DNA from: Peptococcaceae bacterium
Lineage (GTDB): Bacteria; Bacillota; Peptococcia; Peptococcales; Peptococcaceae
Assembly: GCA_900759105.1 (NCBI GenBank)
Contig: CAAETY010000127.1
Span: 1-20,709, forward strand
DNA: 20,709 nucleotides
Direction of reading: 5' to 3'
Shown piece by piece: positions 1 to 6,751 of this stretch. A program made the position numbers and the translations under genes. The first letter of the stretch is position 1, and the number at the start of each line of letters is the position of its first letter. Below the pieces are notes generated by a model. It had not been told where the DNA came from, did not search any database, and saw nothing but the letters and a program-made list of their open reading frames with translations.

Positions 1-734
1 TAGCTTACGTCGCTGTAATAAGCGAGGTTCATTTCTTTGTCGATGGTTGCGCCAATACGCATCAGAATAGCTGCATATTGTGCTCTGCTTGCATTTGCAC
101 GTGGTGCTAATTTCTTGTCAGCAACGCCGGATATTACTTTGTTTTCGAGCGCCCATGCCATGGCGTCCTTAGACCAGCTGCCTACTTGAGCGGCATCTGC
201 ATACTTGTCTACAATTGTTGCATCCTTCACGGATGTATCCATGCCGTTCTTTGCGCTAAAGCGTTGGATAAAGCTTACAAGCTGTTCTCGGGTTACATAA
301 TCGTTTGGCCCAAATTTATCTGCGCCATAACCGGCAACTAAGCCTTGTTTTGCACCCCATGTTACTGCTTGTGAGTACCAGCTGTTTCGATCGACGTCTG
401 CAAAATCGCTCACGCCGTCATTTTTTGGTGAACCACATTGACGCCACATCACTGCTGCAACCATTGCTCGGGTTACGTTAGTATTTGGGCTAAATTCCTT
501 GTCATTGACGCCGACAAGTAAGTTTTCATCGGATGCATAATCCACTGCTTCCTTATACCAAGCCTTATCGCTAACGTCTGTGTATGACACCTTGGCTTTG
601 GCTTCGTCAGGTGCCGCCACAATCGCTGCCGGTGCCAATGTAAACAGCATTGAGAAAACAAGCAACACACTTACTGCTTTTCTGTTACGCATTCGCTTTT
701 GGAATGGCGTTTTACTTCGACTAGTCATTGTCAT
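1..734 (-). CDS. SLH-domain S-layer-type exported protein, N-terminal part (partial)
   Basis: The reading frame is open from an ATG at 734 through the left edge, so 244 residues are visible and the C-terminus is missing. Residues 1-41 form a signal peptide: a basic start (RSK, KRMRNRK) and a hydrophobic core (VSVLLVFSMLFTLAPAA). Three SLH repeats follow at about 52-99, 111-160 and 178-228. Each has the aromatic opening (YTDV, FADV, YADA), the W-(Y/S)-x-x-A-V/M core, a GV/AGY turn and the TR or SR-A/E-Q motif; NVTRA and YVTRE are well conserved, NASRA less so. SLH triplets anchor proteins to pyruvylated secondary wall polymer or an equivalent envelope glycan. The visible part is all anchor; the functional domain must lie beyond the edge. 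AGGAGG at 739-744 sits 4 nt from this ATG; a second ATG at 728 is the alternative start. Confidence 0.9.
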   Translation of the reverse strand, partial: MTMTSRSKTPFQKRMRNRKAVSVLLVFSMLFTLAPAAIVAAPDEAKAKVSYTDVSDKAWYKEAVDYASDENLLVGVNDKEFSPNTNVTRAMVAAVMWRQCGSPKNDGVSDFADVDRNSWYSQAVTWGAKQGLVAGYGADKFGPNDYVTREQLVSFIQRFSAKNGMDTSVKDATIVDKYADAAQVGSWSKDAMAWALENKVISGVADKKLAPRANASRAQYAAILMRIGATIDKEMNLAYYSDVS

Positions 735-893
735 CTAACCTCCTCGTTGTTAGAACTAAGCGCCTTCTTTCCTATTGTCGAATTAAACGGTCATCTTAAA
801 ACCACAAAAAAATAAGCCTATCTCCCTTCCTCGTTATTCGTTTTAAATGTCCGTTGTCACACAAAAACATACACAATGCTTAATTATATTATT
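735..893 (-). promoter_or_regulatory. long 5' leader of the SLH gene
   Basis: About 160 nt separate the predicted transcription start (near 893) from the SLH start codon. The leader is purine-rich on the transcript strand and ends in an AGGAGG ribosome site. I see no strong terminator hairpin or recognisable riboswitch. Long stable leaders are common on highly expressed S-layer mRNAs, so mRNA stabilisation is a plausible role, but this is inference. The rest of the 735-1113 gap holds only the two divergent promoters. Confidence 0.4.
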
Positions 894-899
894 TTTCTT

Positions 900-929
900 A
901 TTATATGCATTTTACTTTTGTAACGTCAA
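900..929 (-). promoter_or_regulatory. sigma-70-type promoter of the SLH gene
   Basis: On the minus strand, TTGACG (924-929) is followed after 18 bp by a perfect TATAAT (900-905), in a very AT-rich setting. This is one of the best promoter matches in the window and fits a strongly expressed surface protein. Confidence 0.75.
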
Positions 930-1044
930 CACAATTTTCTGATTTCATTGAATACTTTGAACTAACTATGTTGCTATACAGAATCAGGAAGAATGCCATT
1001 CTGCACTTGCAAAAATGCAACAATACCGCTACACACAAATCACA

Positions 1045-1073
1045 TTGCTCTCTCTGGCTTTATTCGCTACAAT
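1045..1073 (+). promoter_or_regulatory. promoter of the MBL-fold gene
   Basis: TTGCTC (1045-1050), 17 bp spacer, TACAAT (1068-1073). The expected start near 1080 gives a leader of about 34 nt containing AAAGGAG at 1098-1104, a good ribosome site for the ATG at 1114. Confidence 0.6.
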
Positions 1074-1113
1074 GAAATCAATTCCCGCATCCATTATAAA
1101 GGAGTGATTTCTT

Positions 1114-1926
1114 ATGGCCTTAACACTTTCTATCCTTTGCGATAATAATACGCTCATCGACCGTTATTATTACGGTGAACCGGGCGTGAGCTATTATATT
1201 GAAATAGATAGTGCTCGTATTTTGTTTGACACCGGTTATTCGGATGTATTTCTTAAAAATGCAAAACTGATGGATATCGACCTTTCCACTATCACACACC
1301 TTGTCATTTCTCACGGTCATGACGACCATACCAATGGCTTGCCACACTTGATAGCTAACCACGAGGTTTCCCGGGTGCCTCTTATCTGCCATCCGCATTG
1401 TTTTTCGCCACGATGGGCTAATGCGCTCTATGTTGGCCCTCCAACGCCTGAGGAAATCCCACAGCTTTTCGACTATCAGCCAAGCAAGGAGCCTGTGTGG
1501 CTTACTGAGCACGCTGTTTTTCTGGGCGAAATTCCTACCATTCACAACTTTGAATCCCGTCATAAAATGGGCACGGTGCGCCTAAACAATGCCTTGCAAG
1601 ATGACTATATGGTTGATGACAGTGCACTCGCTTGTCGCACCGATAAGGGCATTTTTATCATCACAGGTTGCTCCCATAGCGGTATTTGTAATATCATCAG
1701 CTATGCTCAGCAGGTTTGTGGCGACAACCGCATCGCCGGTGTGATTGGCGGTTTTCATCTGCTTGAAATGAATGAGCGCGTCTGTCACACCATTGAGTTT
1801 CTTTCCAATCTTGGGCCAAGCTGTCGCCGTATTCCTTGCCACTGTGTAAGTCTTCATGTCAAAGCCGCTATGCTCAATGCTTTTGATTTCGAAGAAATTG
1901 GAAGTGGTAGCGTGATTACGCTCTAA
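1114..1926 (+). CDS. MBL-fold metallo-hydrolase (dihydropterin-synthase-like branch)
   Basis: This 270-residue protein has the metallo-beta-lactamase fold signature. An early FDTGYS strand-turn (38-43) is followed by the metal-binding SHGHDDHTNG motif (H67, H69, D71, H72), then by TGCSHSG and GGFHL further on, which supply the remaining ligands and catalytic histidines. The GHDDHTNG wording and overall length resemble the archaeal-type branch annotated as 7,8-dihydropterin-6-methyl-4-(beta-D-ribofuranosyl)aminobenzene 5'-phosphate synthase-related; in bacteria the substrate of this branch is mostly unknown, so I claim no reaction. No signal peptide is present, so it is cytoplasmic. It is a single-gene unit with its own promoter and a shared terminator. 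AAAGGAG, 9 nt upstream, supports this start. Confidence 0.88.
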   Translation: MALTLSILCDNNTLIDRYYYGEPGVSYYIEIDSARILFDTGYSDVFLKNAKLMDIDLSTITHLVISHGHDDHTNGLPHLIANHEVSRVPLICHPHCFSPRWANALYVGPPTPEEIPQLFDYQPSKEPVWLTEHAVFLGEIPTIHNFESRHKMGTVRLNNALQDDYMVDDSALACRTDKGIFIITGCSHSGICNIISYAQQVCGDNRIAGVIGGFHLLEMNERVCHTIEFLSNLGPSCRRIPCHCVSLHVKAAMLNAFDFEEIGSGSVITL

Positions 1927-1928
1927 AG

Positions 1929-2014
1929 AAAAAAGGTATCTGATTTATGAAAAGCCCCAATTGCTAGATTTTCATTCTATCAATTGGGGCACAACATAAG
2001 GAGATACCTTTTTT
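1929..2014. terminator. bidirectional two-tier hairpin between the MBL gene and queF
   Basis: A perfect 13-bp outer stem pairs 1929-1941 with 2002-2014 (AAAAAAGGTATCT with its reverse complement). Inside it, a 10-bp stem GCCCCAATTG/CAATTGGGGC pairs 1954-1963 with 1981-1990 and is topped by a short TAGA/TCTA stem (1965-1968, 1976-1979). The A-run on the left and T-run on the right let it work as an intrinsic terminator for both converging units. The two-storey architecture is larger than most terminators. Confidence 0.8.
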
Positions 2015-2017
2015 ATT

Positions 2018-2488
2018 TTATCTGTTATCGACACGTTCCGGATACATGTCATGATTGGCTAGTCGTTGAAATGCAACGTCCTCCCAACGAGTACCGGGCT
2101 TTCCATAATTGCAATATGGGTCAATAGAAAGGCCGCCACGAGGAAGAAATTTTCCCCACACTTCAATATATTTTGGATCCATGAGTTTAATCAGGTCCTT
2201 CATAATTTTATTGCAGCAATCCTCATGGAAGTCACCATGATTGCGGAACGAAAATAAATACAGCTTCAAGGACTTACTTTCTACCATACGTTTCCCGGGT
2301 ACATAGGAGATATAAATGGTTGCAAAATCCGGTTGACCGGTGATAGGGCACAAGGAAGTAAATTCCGGGCAATTGAATTTTACAAAATAATCGTTTTCCG
2401 GATGTTGGTTTTCAAAGGTTTCCAGCACCTCCGGCGCATAGTCCATGCAATACGCAGTTGCTTTGCCAAGCGCTTGTAATTCACTCAT
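2018..2488 (-). CDS. queF: NADPH-dependent 7-cyano-7-deazaguanine reductase
   Basis: QueF reduces the nitrile of preQ0 to the aminomethyl of preQ1, the base inserted into tRNA by Tgt on the way to queuosine. The 156-residue length fits the short single-domain (YkvM-type) form. The nucleophilic Cys47 lies in FTSLCPITGQPDF, with Asp54 seven residues later as expected for the thioimide-forming pair. The nitrile/NADPH region ESKSLKLYLFSFRNHGDFHE follows. It is the last gene of queC-yhhQ-queF. Its ribosome site (GGGAGGAA) overlaps the end of yhhQ, implying coupled translation. The unit ends at the two-tier terminator just downstream. Confidence 0.95.
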   Translation of the reverse strand: MSELQALGKATAYCMDYAPEVLETFENQHPENDYFVKFNCPEFTSLCPITGQPDFATIYISYVPGKRMVESKSLKLYLFSFRNHGDFHEDCCNKIMKDLIKLMDPKYIEVWGKFLPRGGLSIDPYCNYGKPGTRWEDVAFQRLANHDMYPERVDNR

Positions 2489-2492
2489 GTCA

Positions 2493-3176
2493 TTATTCCT
2501 CCCTAACAGTCATCTTTCTTGCCAAATATGCAAACGGTGTGTCGAAAATTGCGACAAGCACCTTAAAGAAATACGTTGTCCATAATATGCTAAAAAACAC
2601 CGGATTTGGGTATACACCATAAAAAGCAATACTTGTAAATACCACTGTGTCCACAGCCTGTGACAGAAAAGTTGAACCGCAGTTACGCAACCATAGATGC
2701 TTTTTGTTGCCACCGGATTTATTCCAAATCATGTGATAAAGTGCCACATCCACCGTTTGAGAGCAGGCATAGCCCACAATGCTCGCAAGCGCTACACGTG
2801 GTACCAATCCAAAGAGTTGATCCATCGCAGTGCTCATAATATCTGTTTCATTTGGCACAAACCACAGCAATCCTTGCACCCCAATCATAAATACAACGGT
2901 CGTAAAAATCCCAAGGTGAACAGCTTTTTTTGCCGCTTGCTTCCCGTATTTTTCGGACAGGATATCTGTTACCAAGAAGCTCGCCGCATAGAGCACATTC
3001 CCGGCTGTGGTTGCCAAGCCAAAAATATCCACATTTTTGCAGACTTGAATATTAGCGAGAATAACAGAAATAACCGTATACGCATAGAGCCCGGTTCTGC
3101 CAAACAGCTTGTACGAAACAAGCACCGCACAAAGATAAAAGGCAATTGCACCAAAGAAAAGCATATCATTGTTCAT
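2493..3176 (-). CDS. yhhQ: queuosine precursor transporter, YhhQ family
   Basis: An integral membrane protein of 227 residues with about six hydrophobic segments. It matches the vitamin-uptake-like YhhQ family (DUF165): features include the polar NVDIFG and AGNVLYAASFLVTDILSEKYG segments and the SQAVDTVVF motif near the C-terminus. Family members import queuosine precursors such as preQ0 and preQ1. Lying between queC and queF, it gives the cell both synthesis and salvage of preQ0. The chosen ATG at 3176 is one base after the queC stop (TGATATG arrangement), with AAAGGGGG just upstream. The frame extends further upstream, but that would overlap queC by more than 100 bases and encode an unrelated polar extension. 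Confidence 0.92.
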   Translation of the reverse strand: MNNDMLFFGAIAFYLCAVLVSYKLFGRTGLYAYTVISVILANIQVCKNVDIFGLATTAGNVLYAASFLVTDILSEKYGKQAAKKAVHLGIFTTVVFMIGVQGLLWFVPNETDIMSTAMDQLFGLVPRVALASIVGYACSQTVDVALYHMIWNKSGGNKKHLWLRNCGSTFLSQAVDTVVFTSIAFYGVYPNPVFFSILWTTYFFKVLVAIFDTPFAYLARKMTVREE

Positions 3177-3177
3177 A

Positions 3178-3864
3178 TCAGTTGCCCCCTTTAAGTACAG
3201 GGTCTGCAGCACCATTGGCCGCAAACGCCTTAGCACGGTCGATACAGGTTGCACACTGACCACAAGGCAACTCACCGCCCTCATAACAGGACCATGTTAA
3301 TTCATATGGCACGCTCAGTTTGAGCCCGCAAGCAACAACTTCCGCTTTACTACATTCGATAAACGGCGCTTCAATGGCAAGCGCATGCCCACTGCCTTCG
3401 ATAATAGCCGCGTTCATCGCTTCATTAAAAGCCTTGGATGTATCCGGATAAGCATGCCCGGCTGCATCATCAGCATGGGCACCGTAATAGATGACTTCAC
3501 AACCGTTGGCCAATGCCATGGATGCCGCCGATGATAAAAACAAGCCATTTCTAAATGGCACATACGTAGACACCGGTGCGCCGTTAGCTGCTTTCAACTG
3601 CGCGGCATAGTCCTCATGAGGAACATCGCCTCTTCCTGCCAGTAACGTACAATCTGAATCCGCAAAAATACTTGCCAAATTGAGCACCTTATGTGCCACG
3701 CCATAATACGCAGCCACCTTGCGTGATGCCTCCAATTCCTTGTCATGCTTTTGACCATAATACATTGCCAATGAGAGCACCTCATCAGCGCCGTATTTTT
3801 CCACAGCTAACGCCAGGCATGTTGTAGAGTCCACGCCTCCACTCGATAAAACCAATGCTTTCAA
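3178..3864 (-). CDS. queC: 7-cyano-7-deazaguanine (preQ0) synthase, TTG start
   Basis: QueC converts 7-carboxy-7-deazaguanine, ammonia and ATP to preQ0. The ATP-pyrophosphatase loop LSSGGVDSTT lies at the N-terminus, and the C-terminal zinc site reads C-x8-C-G-x-C-x2-C (CYEGGELPCGQCATC). The internal YVPFRNGLFLS and GAHADDAAGHAYPD segments are also family hallmarks. The start is a TTG at 3862-3864, giving LKALVLSSGG as the expected N-terminus (228 residues). AAAGGAG (3874-3880) is 9 nt upstream. An upstream in-frame ATG at 3957 would add 31 residues translated from the leader and its terminator hairpin, so I reject it. First gene of the operon. queD and queE are not in the window. Confidence 0.95.
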   Translation of the reverse strand: MKALVLSSGGVDSTTCLALAVEKYGADEVLSLAMYYGQKHDKELEASRKVAAYYGVAHKVLNLASIFADSDCTLLAGRGDVPHEDYAAQLKAANGAPVSTYVPFRNGLFLSSAASMALANGCEVIYYGAHADDAAGHAYPDTSKAFNEAMNAAIIEGSGHALAIEAPFIECSKAEVVACGLKLSVPYELTWSCYEGGELPCGQCATCIDRAKAFAANGAADPVLKGGN

Positions 3865-4060
3865 TGTTTTTTTCTCCTTTCTATTCGCAAAAAAATAACC
3901 CGCCAAATTGCGGGAATAGAAAAGAATAGACAGAATAGAAGTATTCTGCCCGGTCAACTTCCCTAGTTTTGTTTAACGACAGGATGGTACGCCGGATTCC
4001 AAAAAATCAAGCCGAACTGTCTATGAAATTTTACAAAAAGCGCAGTTGCCACTCTTTCCG
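3865..4060 (-). promoter_or_regulatory. structured queC leader, candidate preQ1-type riboswitch/attenuator
   Basis: The predicted transcript begins near 4060, so the leader is about 195 nt. Visible elements in transcript order: GACAG (4021-4017) able to pair with CTGTC (3982-3978); a tail AAACAAAACTAGGG (3974-3961) resembling the A-rich ACUAGG tail of preQ1-I aptamers; a perfect 7-bp hairpin CAGAATA/TATTCTG (3948-3931); and an intrinsic-terminator hairpin just before the ribosome site. An enclosing 9-bp stem (3914-3922 with 3878-3886) would cover part of the ribosome site. The position upstream of queC makes preQ1 sensing the leading hypothesis, but I could not fold it to the compact preQ1-I consensus, so the class is unresolved. 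Confidence 0.5.
3889..3914 (-). terminator. attenuator-type terminator in the queC leader
   Basis: On the minus strand CCCGC (3914-3910) pairs with GCGGG (3903-3899) across a 6-nt loop, followed by TTATTTTTTT. It lies upstream of queC within the same transcript, which is the expected place for a regulated terminator and not a gene-end one. Confidence 0.65.
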
Positions 4061-4066
4061 AAAATG

Positions 4067-4095
4067 ATTATACGGCATTGTACCTGATTGTGCAA
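4067..4095 (-). promoter_or_regulatory. promoter of the queC-yhhQ-queF operon
   Basis: TTGCAC (4090-4095), exact 17-bp spacer, perfect TATAAT (4067-4072), all on the minus strand. It sits right behind the terminator of the preceding gene, so the queuosine operon is an independent unit. Confidence 0.78.
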
Positions 4096-4098
4096 GCT

Positions 4099-4125
4099 AA
4101 AAAATGCCCGTCAATAAAGACGGGC
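4099..4125 (-). terminator. terminator of the DUF2007-type gene
   Basis: GCCCGTC (4125-4119) pairs with GACGGGC (4112-4106) around a 6-nt loop, followed by ATTTTTT on the minus strand. Confidence 0.85.
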
Positions 4126-4130
4126 TTGTG

Positions 4131-4385
4131 TTATATCCCACGAATCAAATAGCTTGCCTTTTCATAATCTTTCTTCTTCACATATATCTTGTATTCCACA
4201 GATTGTACAAGATTCATCCCAAAAGAGCCCGAGCTGCCGCGCGCACTCATTGCAGATGAGCCGGAAGGATTCATCGTCCGCACATAATATTCAATGCCAT
4301 GCGCCGCCAGTATATCACGAATCACCCCTTGCTTTGCCATGTCCATTGTGACAACAAGCTCCTTACGGTTAAAAATAGTAATCAT
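4131..4385 (-). CDS. small DUF2007-type protein (putative signal-transducing protein)
   Basis: An 84-residue soluble protein starting MITIFNRKELVVTMD. The pattern resembles DUF2007 proteins, whose molecular role is not established: a short beta strand with a hydrophobic pair, then QGVIRDILAAHGIEYYVR, then a C-terminal YKIYVKKKDYEKASYLI. The middle carries a Ser/Gly-rich stretch (about residues 41-57, PSGSSAMSARGSSGSFG) that looks like a flexible linker. An in-frame ATG 30 bases upstream exists, but AAAGGGG lies 8 nt before the 4385 ATG, so I chose that one. It lies between guaA's terminator and its own terminator and appears to be monocistronic. Family assignment is by resemblance only. Confidence 0.75.
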   Translation of the reverse strand: MITIFNRKELVVTMDMAKQGVIRDILAAHGIEYYVRTMNPSGSSAMSARGSSGSFGMNLVQSVEYKIYVKKKDYEKASYLIRGI

Positions 4386-4443
4386 CGGTACATCCCCTTT
4401 GGTGTATTGTAACACAACAGTTCGTGCTTGACATCAATTTGCA

Positions 4444-4475
4444 GAAAAATCCCCCTGCTTTCCAGCAGAGGGATT
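4444..4475 (-). terminator. terminator of hpt-guaA
   Basis: A 12-bp stem with one mismatch, AATCCCTCTGCT (4475-4464) with AGCAGGGGGATT (4459-4448), 4-nt loop, then TTTTTC on the minus strand, directly after guaA. Confidence 0.85.
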
Positions 4476-4485
4476 CGTAACAGCA

Positions 4486-6024
4486 TTATTCCCATTCAAT
4501 GGTTGATGGTGGTTTACTGGTGATATCGTAGACGATGCGATTGATGTGGTCAACTTCATTCACAATACGGCTGGAGATTTTATCCAATACATCATACGGG
4601 ATGCGTGCCCAGTCGGCGGTCATGAAGTCGGTGGTGGTGACACCGCGCAATGCGAGGGTGTAATCATAGGTACGGAAGTCACCCATGACACCGACGGTGC
4701 GGGTGTTGGTAAGAACAGCGAAGTATTGGTTAATGCTGCGGTCAAGGCCGGCATTGGCAATTTCTTCACGATAGATGGCGTCGGCATCACGCAGGATATC
4801 AAGCTTTTCTTTGGTGATGTCACCCATGACACGAATGCCTAACCCAGGCCCCGGGAATGGTTGACGCCATACGAGGTATTCCGCCAAGCCCAACTCCAAG
4901 CCGAGTTGACGCACTTCATCCTTAAAGAGCATACGAAGCGGTTCGATGAGACCTTTGAATTCGACAACGGCAGGAAGCCCGCCTACGTTGTGGTGACTCT
5001 TAATAACAGCCGCATCACCGGTACCGCTTTCGATGACGTCCGGATAAATGGTGCCTTGCGCGAGAAAATCAACAGAGCCAATTTTTTTACCTTCGTCTTC
5101 AAAAACACGAATGAATTCTTCACCGATGGTTTTACGCTTGGTTTCAGGGTCAGTAATGCCTTCAAGCTTCTTCAAGAAACGTTCTTCCGCATTTACGCGG
5201 ATAAATTGCATGCCGCTATTCGCAAAGGCAGCTTCGACCTCATCCCCTTCATTTTTACGCATCAAACCATGGTCTACAAAAATGCAAGTGAGCTGACTAC
5301 CGATGGCGCAGCTCAAGAGTTGTGCCGCTACAGAGGAATCCACACCGCCGGAAAGGGCAAGTAATACTTTGCCATCACCTACTTGAGCACGAATGCTTTC
5401 AATGGCAGTCTTGGCATAATTTGCCATGGTCCAGCTTTCAGAGCAGCCACACACTTCAGTGAGGAAGTTCTTCAGCATATCCACACCCTTTTCGGAATGG
5501 TTTACTTCCGGGTGATATTGCATGGCATATAGATTTTTTTCAGTGTTCATCATGGCTGCGATTGGGCAATCATCGGTATGCGCAATCTTGGTAAAGCCTT
5601 CCGGCATTTGTGCCACATAATCCACATGGCTCATCCACGTTACGCTTTCTTCCGGCAACTGCTTAAAAACCGGTGCAGTATGGTCAAAATGAGTCACCGT
5701 TTTCCCAAATTCACGTTTTTCTGCTGCTTCGACTTTTCCGCCTAGCGTGTGCGCCATGATTTGCATCCCGTAGCAAAGCCCAAGTATCGGAATCCCCTGT
5801 TCAAAAATAGCAGGATCAATTTGTGGTGCGCCTTCTGCATATACGCTGTTTGGCCCACCGGTAAAGATAATACCTTTTGGTTTCTTTTCTTTTACGGCAT
5901 CGAGCGCCTTGTTGTAAGGCACAACTTCGCAATATACATGGCAATCACGCACACGACGCGCAATAAGTTGATTGTACTGGCCGCCAAAGTCGACAACAAG
6001 CACCATTTCATGAACACTTTCCAT
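4486..6024 (-). CDS. guaA: GMP synthase (glutamine-hydrolysing)
   Basis: GuaA aminates XMP to GMP using ATP and glutamine. The 512-residue, two-domain architecture is complete. The N-terminal class I amidotransferase has the nucleophile Cys84 in GLCYGMQ and the His171/Glu173 pair in YHPEVNH. The ATP-pyrophosphatase domain has LSGGVDSS at about 224-231, and the C-terminal dimerisation domain ends in the usual KPPSTIEWE. The start at 6024 has GAGAGGA 8 nt upstream. A second Met at residue 7 directly precedes the conserved VLVVDFGGQY, so the first six residues are less certain. hpt is 25 bp upstream on the same strand, pairing guanine salvage with de novo GMP synthesis. Confidence 0.97.
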   Translation of the reverse strand: MESVHEMVLVVDFGGQYNQLIARRVRDCHVYCEVVPYNKALDAVKEKKPKGIIFTGGPNSVYAEGAPQIDPAIFEQGIPILGLCYGMQIMAHTLGGKVEAAEKREFGKTVTHFDHTAPVFKQLPEESVTWMSHVDYVAQMPEGFTKIAHTDDCPIAAMMNTEKNLYAMQYHPEVNHSEKGVDMLKNFLTEVCGCSESWTMANYAKTAIESIRAQVGDGKVLLALSGGVDSSVAAQLLSCAIGSQLTCIFVDHGLMRKNEGDEVEAAFANSGMQFIRVNAEERFLKKLEGITDPETKRKTIGEEFIRVFEDEGKKIGSVDFLAQGTIYPDVIESGTGDAAVIKSHHNVGGLPAVVEFKGLIEPLRMLFKDEVRQLGLELGLAEYLVWRQPFPGPGLGIRVMGDITKEKLDILRDADAIYREEIANAGLDRSINQYFAVLTNTRTVGVMGDFRTYDYTLALRGVTTTDFMTADWARIPYDVLDKISSRIVNEVDHINRIVYDITSKPPSTIEWE

Positions 6025-6049
6025 AGCAAATTCCTCTCTTCTGTGTTGC

Positions 6050-6583
6050 TTACTCTACTTCAATGTATTCAATATCCGGTAATTCGCGATATTTGCTGTC
6101 GTAGTCTAACCCATAACCAATAACAAATTTATCCGGAATGTCAAAACCCATATAATCCACCTTGAGATCGGATTTACGACGTTCAGGTTTGTTTAGGAAT
6201 GTGCAATACGCCACATGAGCCGGGTTGAAATCTTCCATAGTCTGGCCAATGGCTTGCAAAGTATAGCCGCTGTCAATAATATCGTCAACAAGAATAACAT
6301 TACAGCCAGAAAGGTCATCAAAGCTCTTGTATTTAATGTTAACCTTTCCACTGGACACTGTACCGCTACCATAGCTGGAAGCTACCAATACTTCCAAGCG
6401 CAATGGCAAATCAATAGCACGAATCAAATCCGCAGTAAAAGGAATGGCTCCCTTGAGTACAGAAATGACCACAAGTGGTTTGTCTTGATCCTTATAGTCC
6501 TCTGTAATTTGTTGCCCCATTTCTTTAACTTTTTTCGCGATATCCTCGCGAGAAATTAAAATCTTACGTTGTGAAAGATCCAC
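6050..6583 (-). CDS. hpt: hypoxanthine-guanine phosphoribosyltransferase, GTG start
   Basis: It converts hypoxanthine or guanine plus PRPP to IMP or GMP. The 177-residue length is typical. The PRPP-binding motif VILVDDIIDSGYTL is at 96-109. VLKGAIPFTADL (about 42-53) is the PPi loop region, SSYGSGTVSSGKV the flexible catalytic loop, and FVIGYGLDYDSKYRELP the C-terminal purine-binding segment. The start is GTG (6581-6583), with AAGGAGG correctly spaced upstream and no better ATG nearby. First gene of hpt-guaA. In many Bacillota hpt sits by tilS and ftsH, so the guaA pairing here is a local difference. Confidence 0.95.
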   Translation of the reverse strand: MDLSQRKILISREDIAKKVKEMGQQITEDYKDQDKPLVVISVLKGAIPFTADLIRAIDLPLRLEVLVASSYGSGTVSSGKVNIKYKSFDDLSGCNVILVDDIIDSGYTLQAIGQTMEDFNPAHVAYCTFLNKPERRKSDLKVDYMGFDIPDKFVIGYGLDYDSKYRELPDIEYIEVE

Positions 6584-6629
6584 GCCGCTTCCTCCTTATT
6601 GATATTTACCGATAAAATGAATATCTTTC

Positions 6630-6658
6630 AGTTTATCATAAGCGTATCATCTCATCAA
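6630..6658 (-). promoter_or_regulatory. promoter of hpt-guaA
   Basis: Minus strand TTGATG (6653-6658), 17-bp spacer, TAAACT (6630-6635) preceded by TGA, an extended -10. The leader of about 40 nt is too short for a purine riboswitch, and I see no G-box-like fold. Confidence 0.6.
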
Positions 6659-6705
6659 GGCTTATCGTTATGGATATAAACCGTTTATAGATTTTGAATG
6701 CGTTG

Positions 6706-6714
6706 TGTTATAAT
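6706..6714 (+). promoter_or_regulatory. extended -10 promoter of the 101-residue protein
   Basis: TGTTATAAT (6706-6714) is a perfect extended -10 element. The -35 region is weak (TTTATA at 6684-6689, 19 bp away), as extended -10 promoters allow. The leader is about 30 nt. Confidence 0.5.
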
Positions 6715-6751
6715 AAGCTTGATTCATTCCCATGAAAGGATGACTGAACAA

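Noticed and set aside
3177..3284. Longer yhhQ starting at 3284
   Set aside because: It overlaps the end of queC by over 100 bp and adds a polar stretch not expected in the family; the ATG at 3176 fits the TGATATG junction.
3865..3957. ATG at 3957 as the queC start, adding 31 residues
   Set aside because: It would translate the leader's terminator hairpin and lacks a ribosome site, while TTG at 3864 has AAAGGAG at 9 nt and gives the expected LKALVLSSGG start.
6600..6660. Purine riboswitch before hpt
   Set aside because: The predicted leader is about 40 nt, too short for the three-way junction, and no paired P1/P2/P3 pattern is seen.
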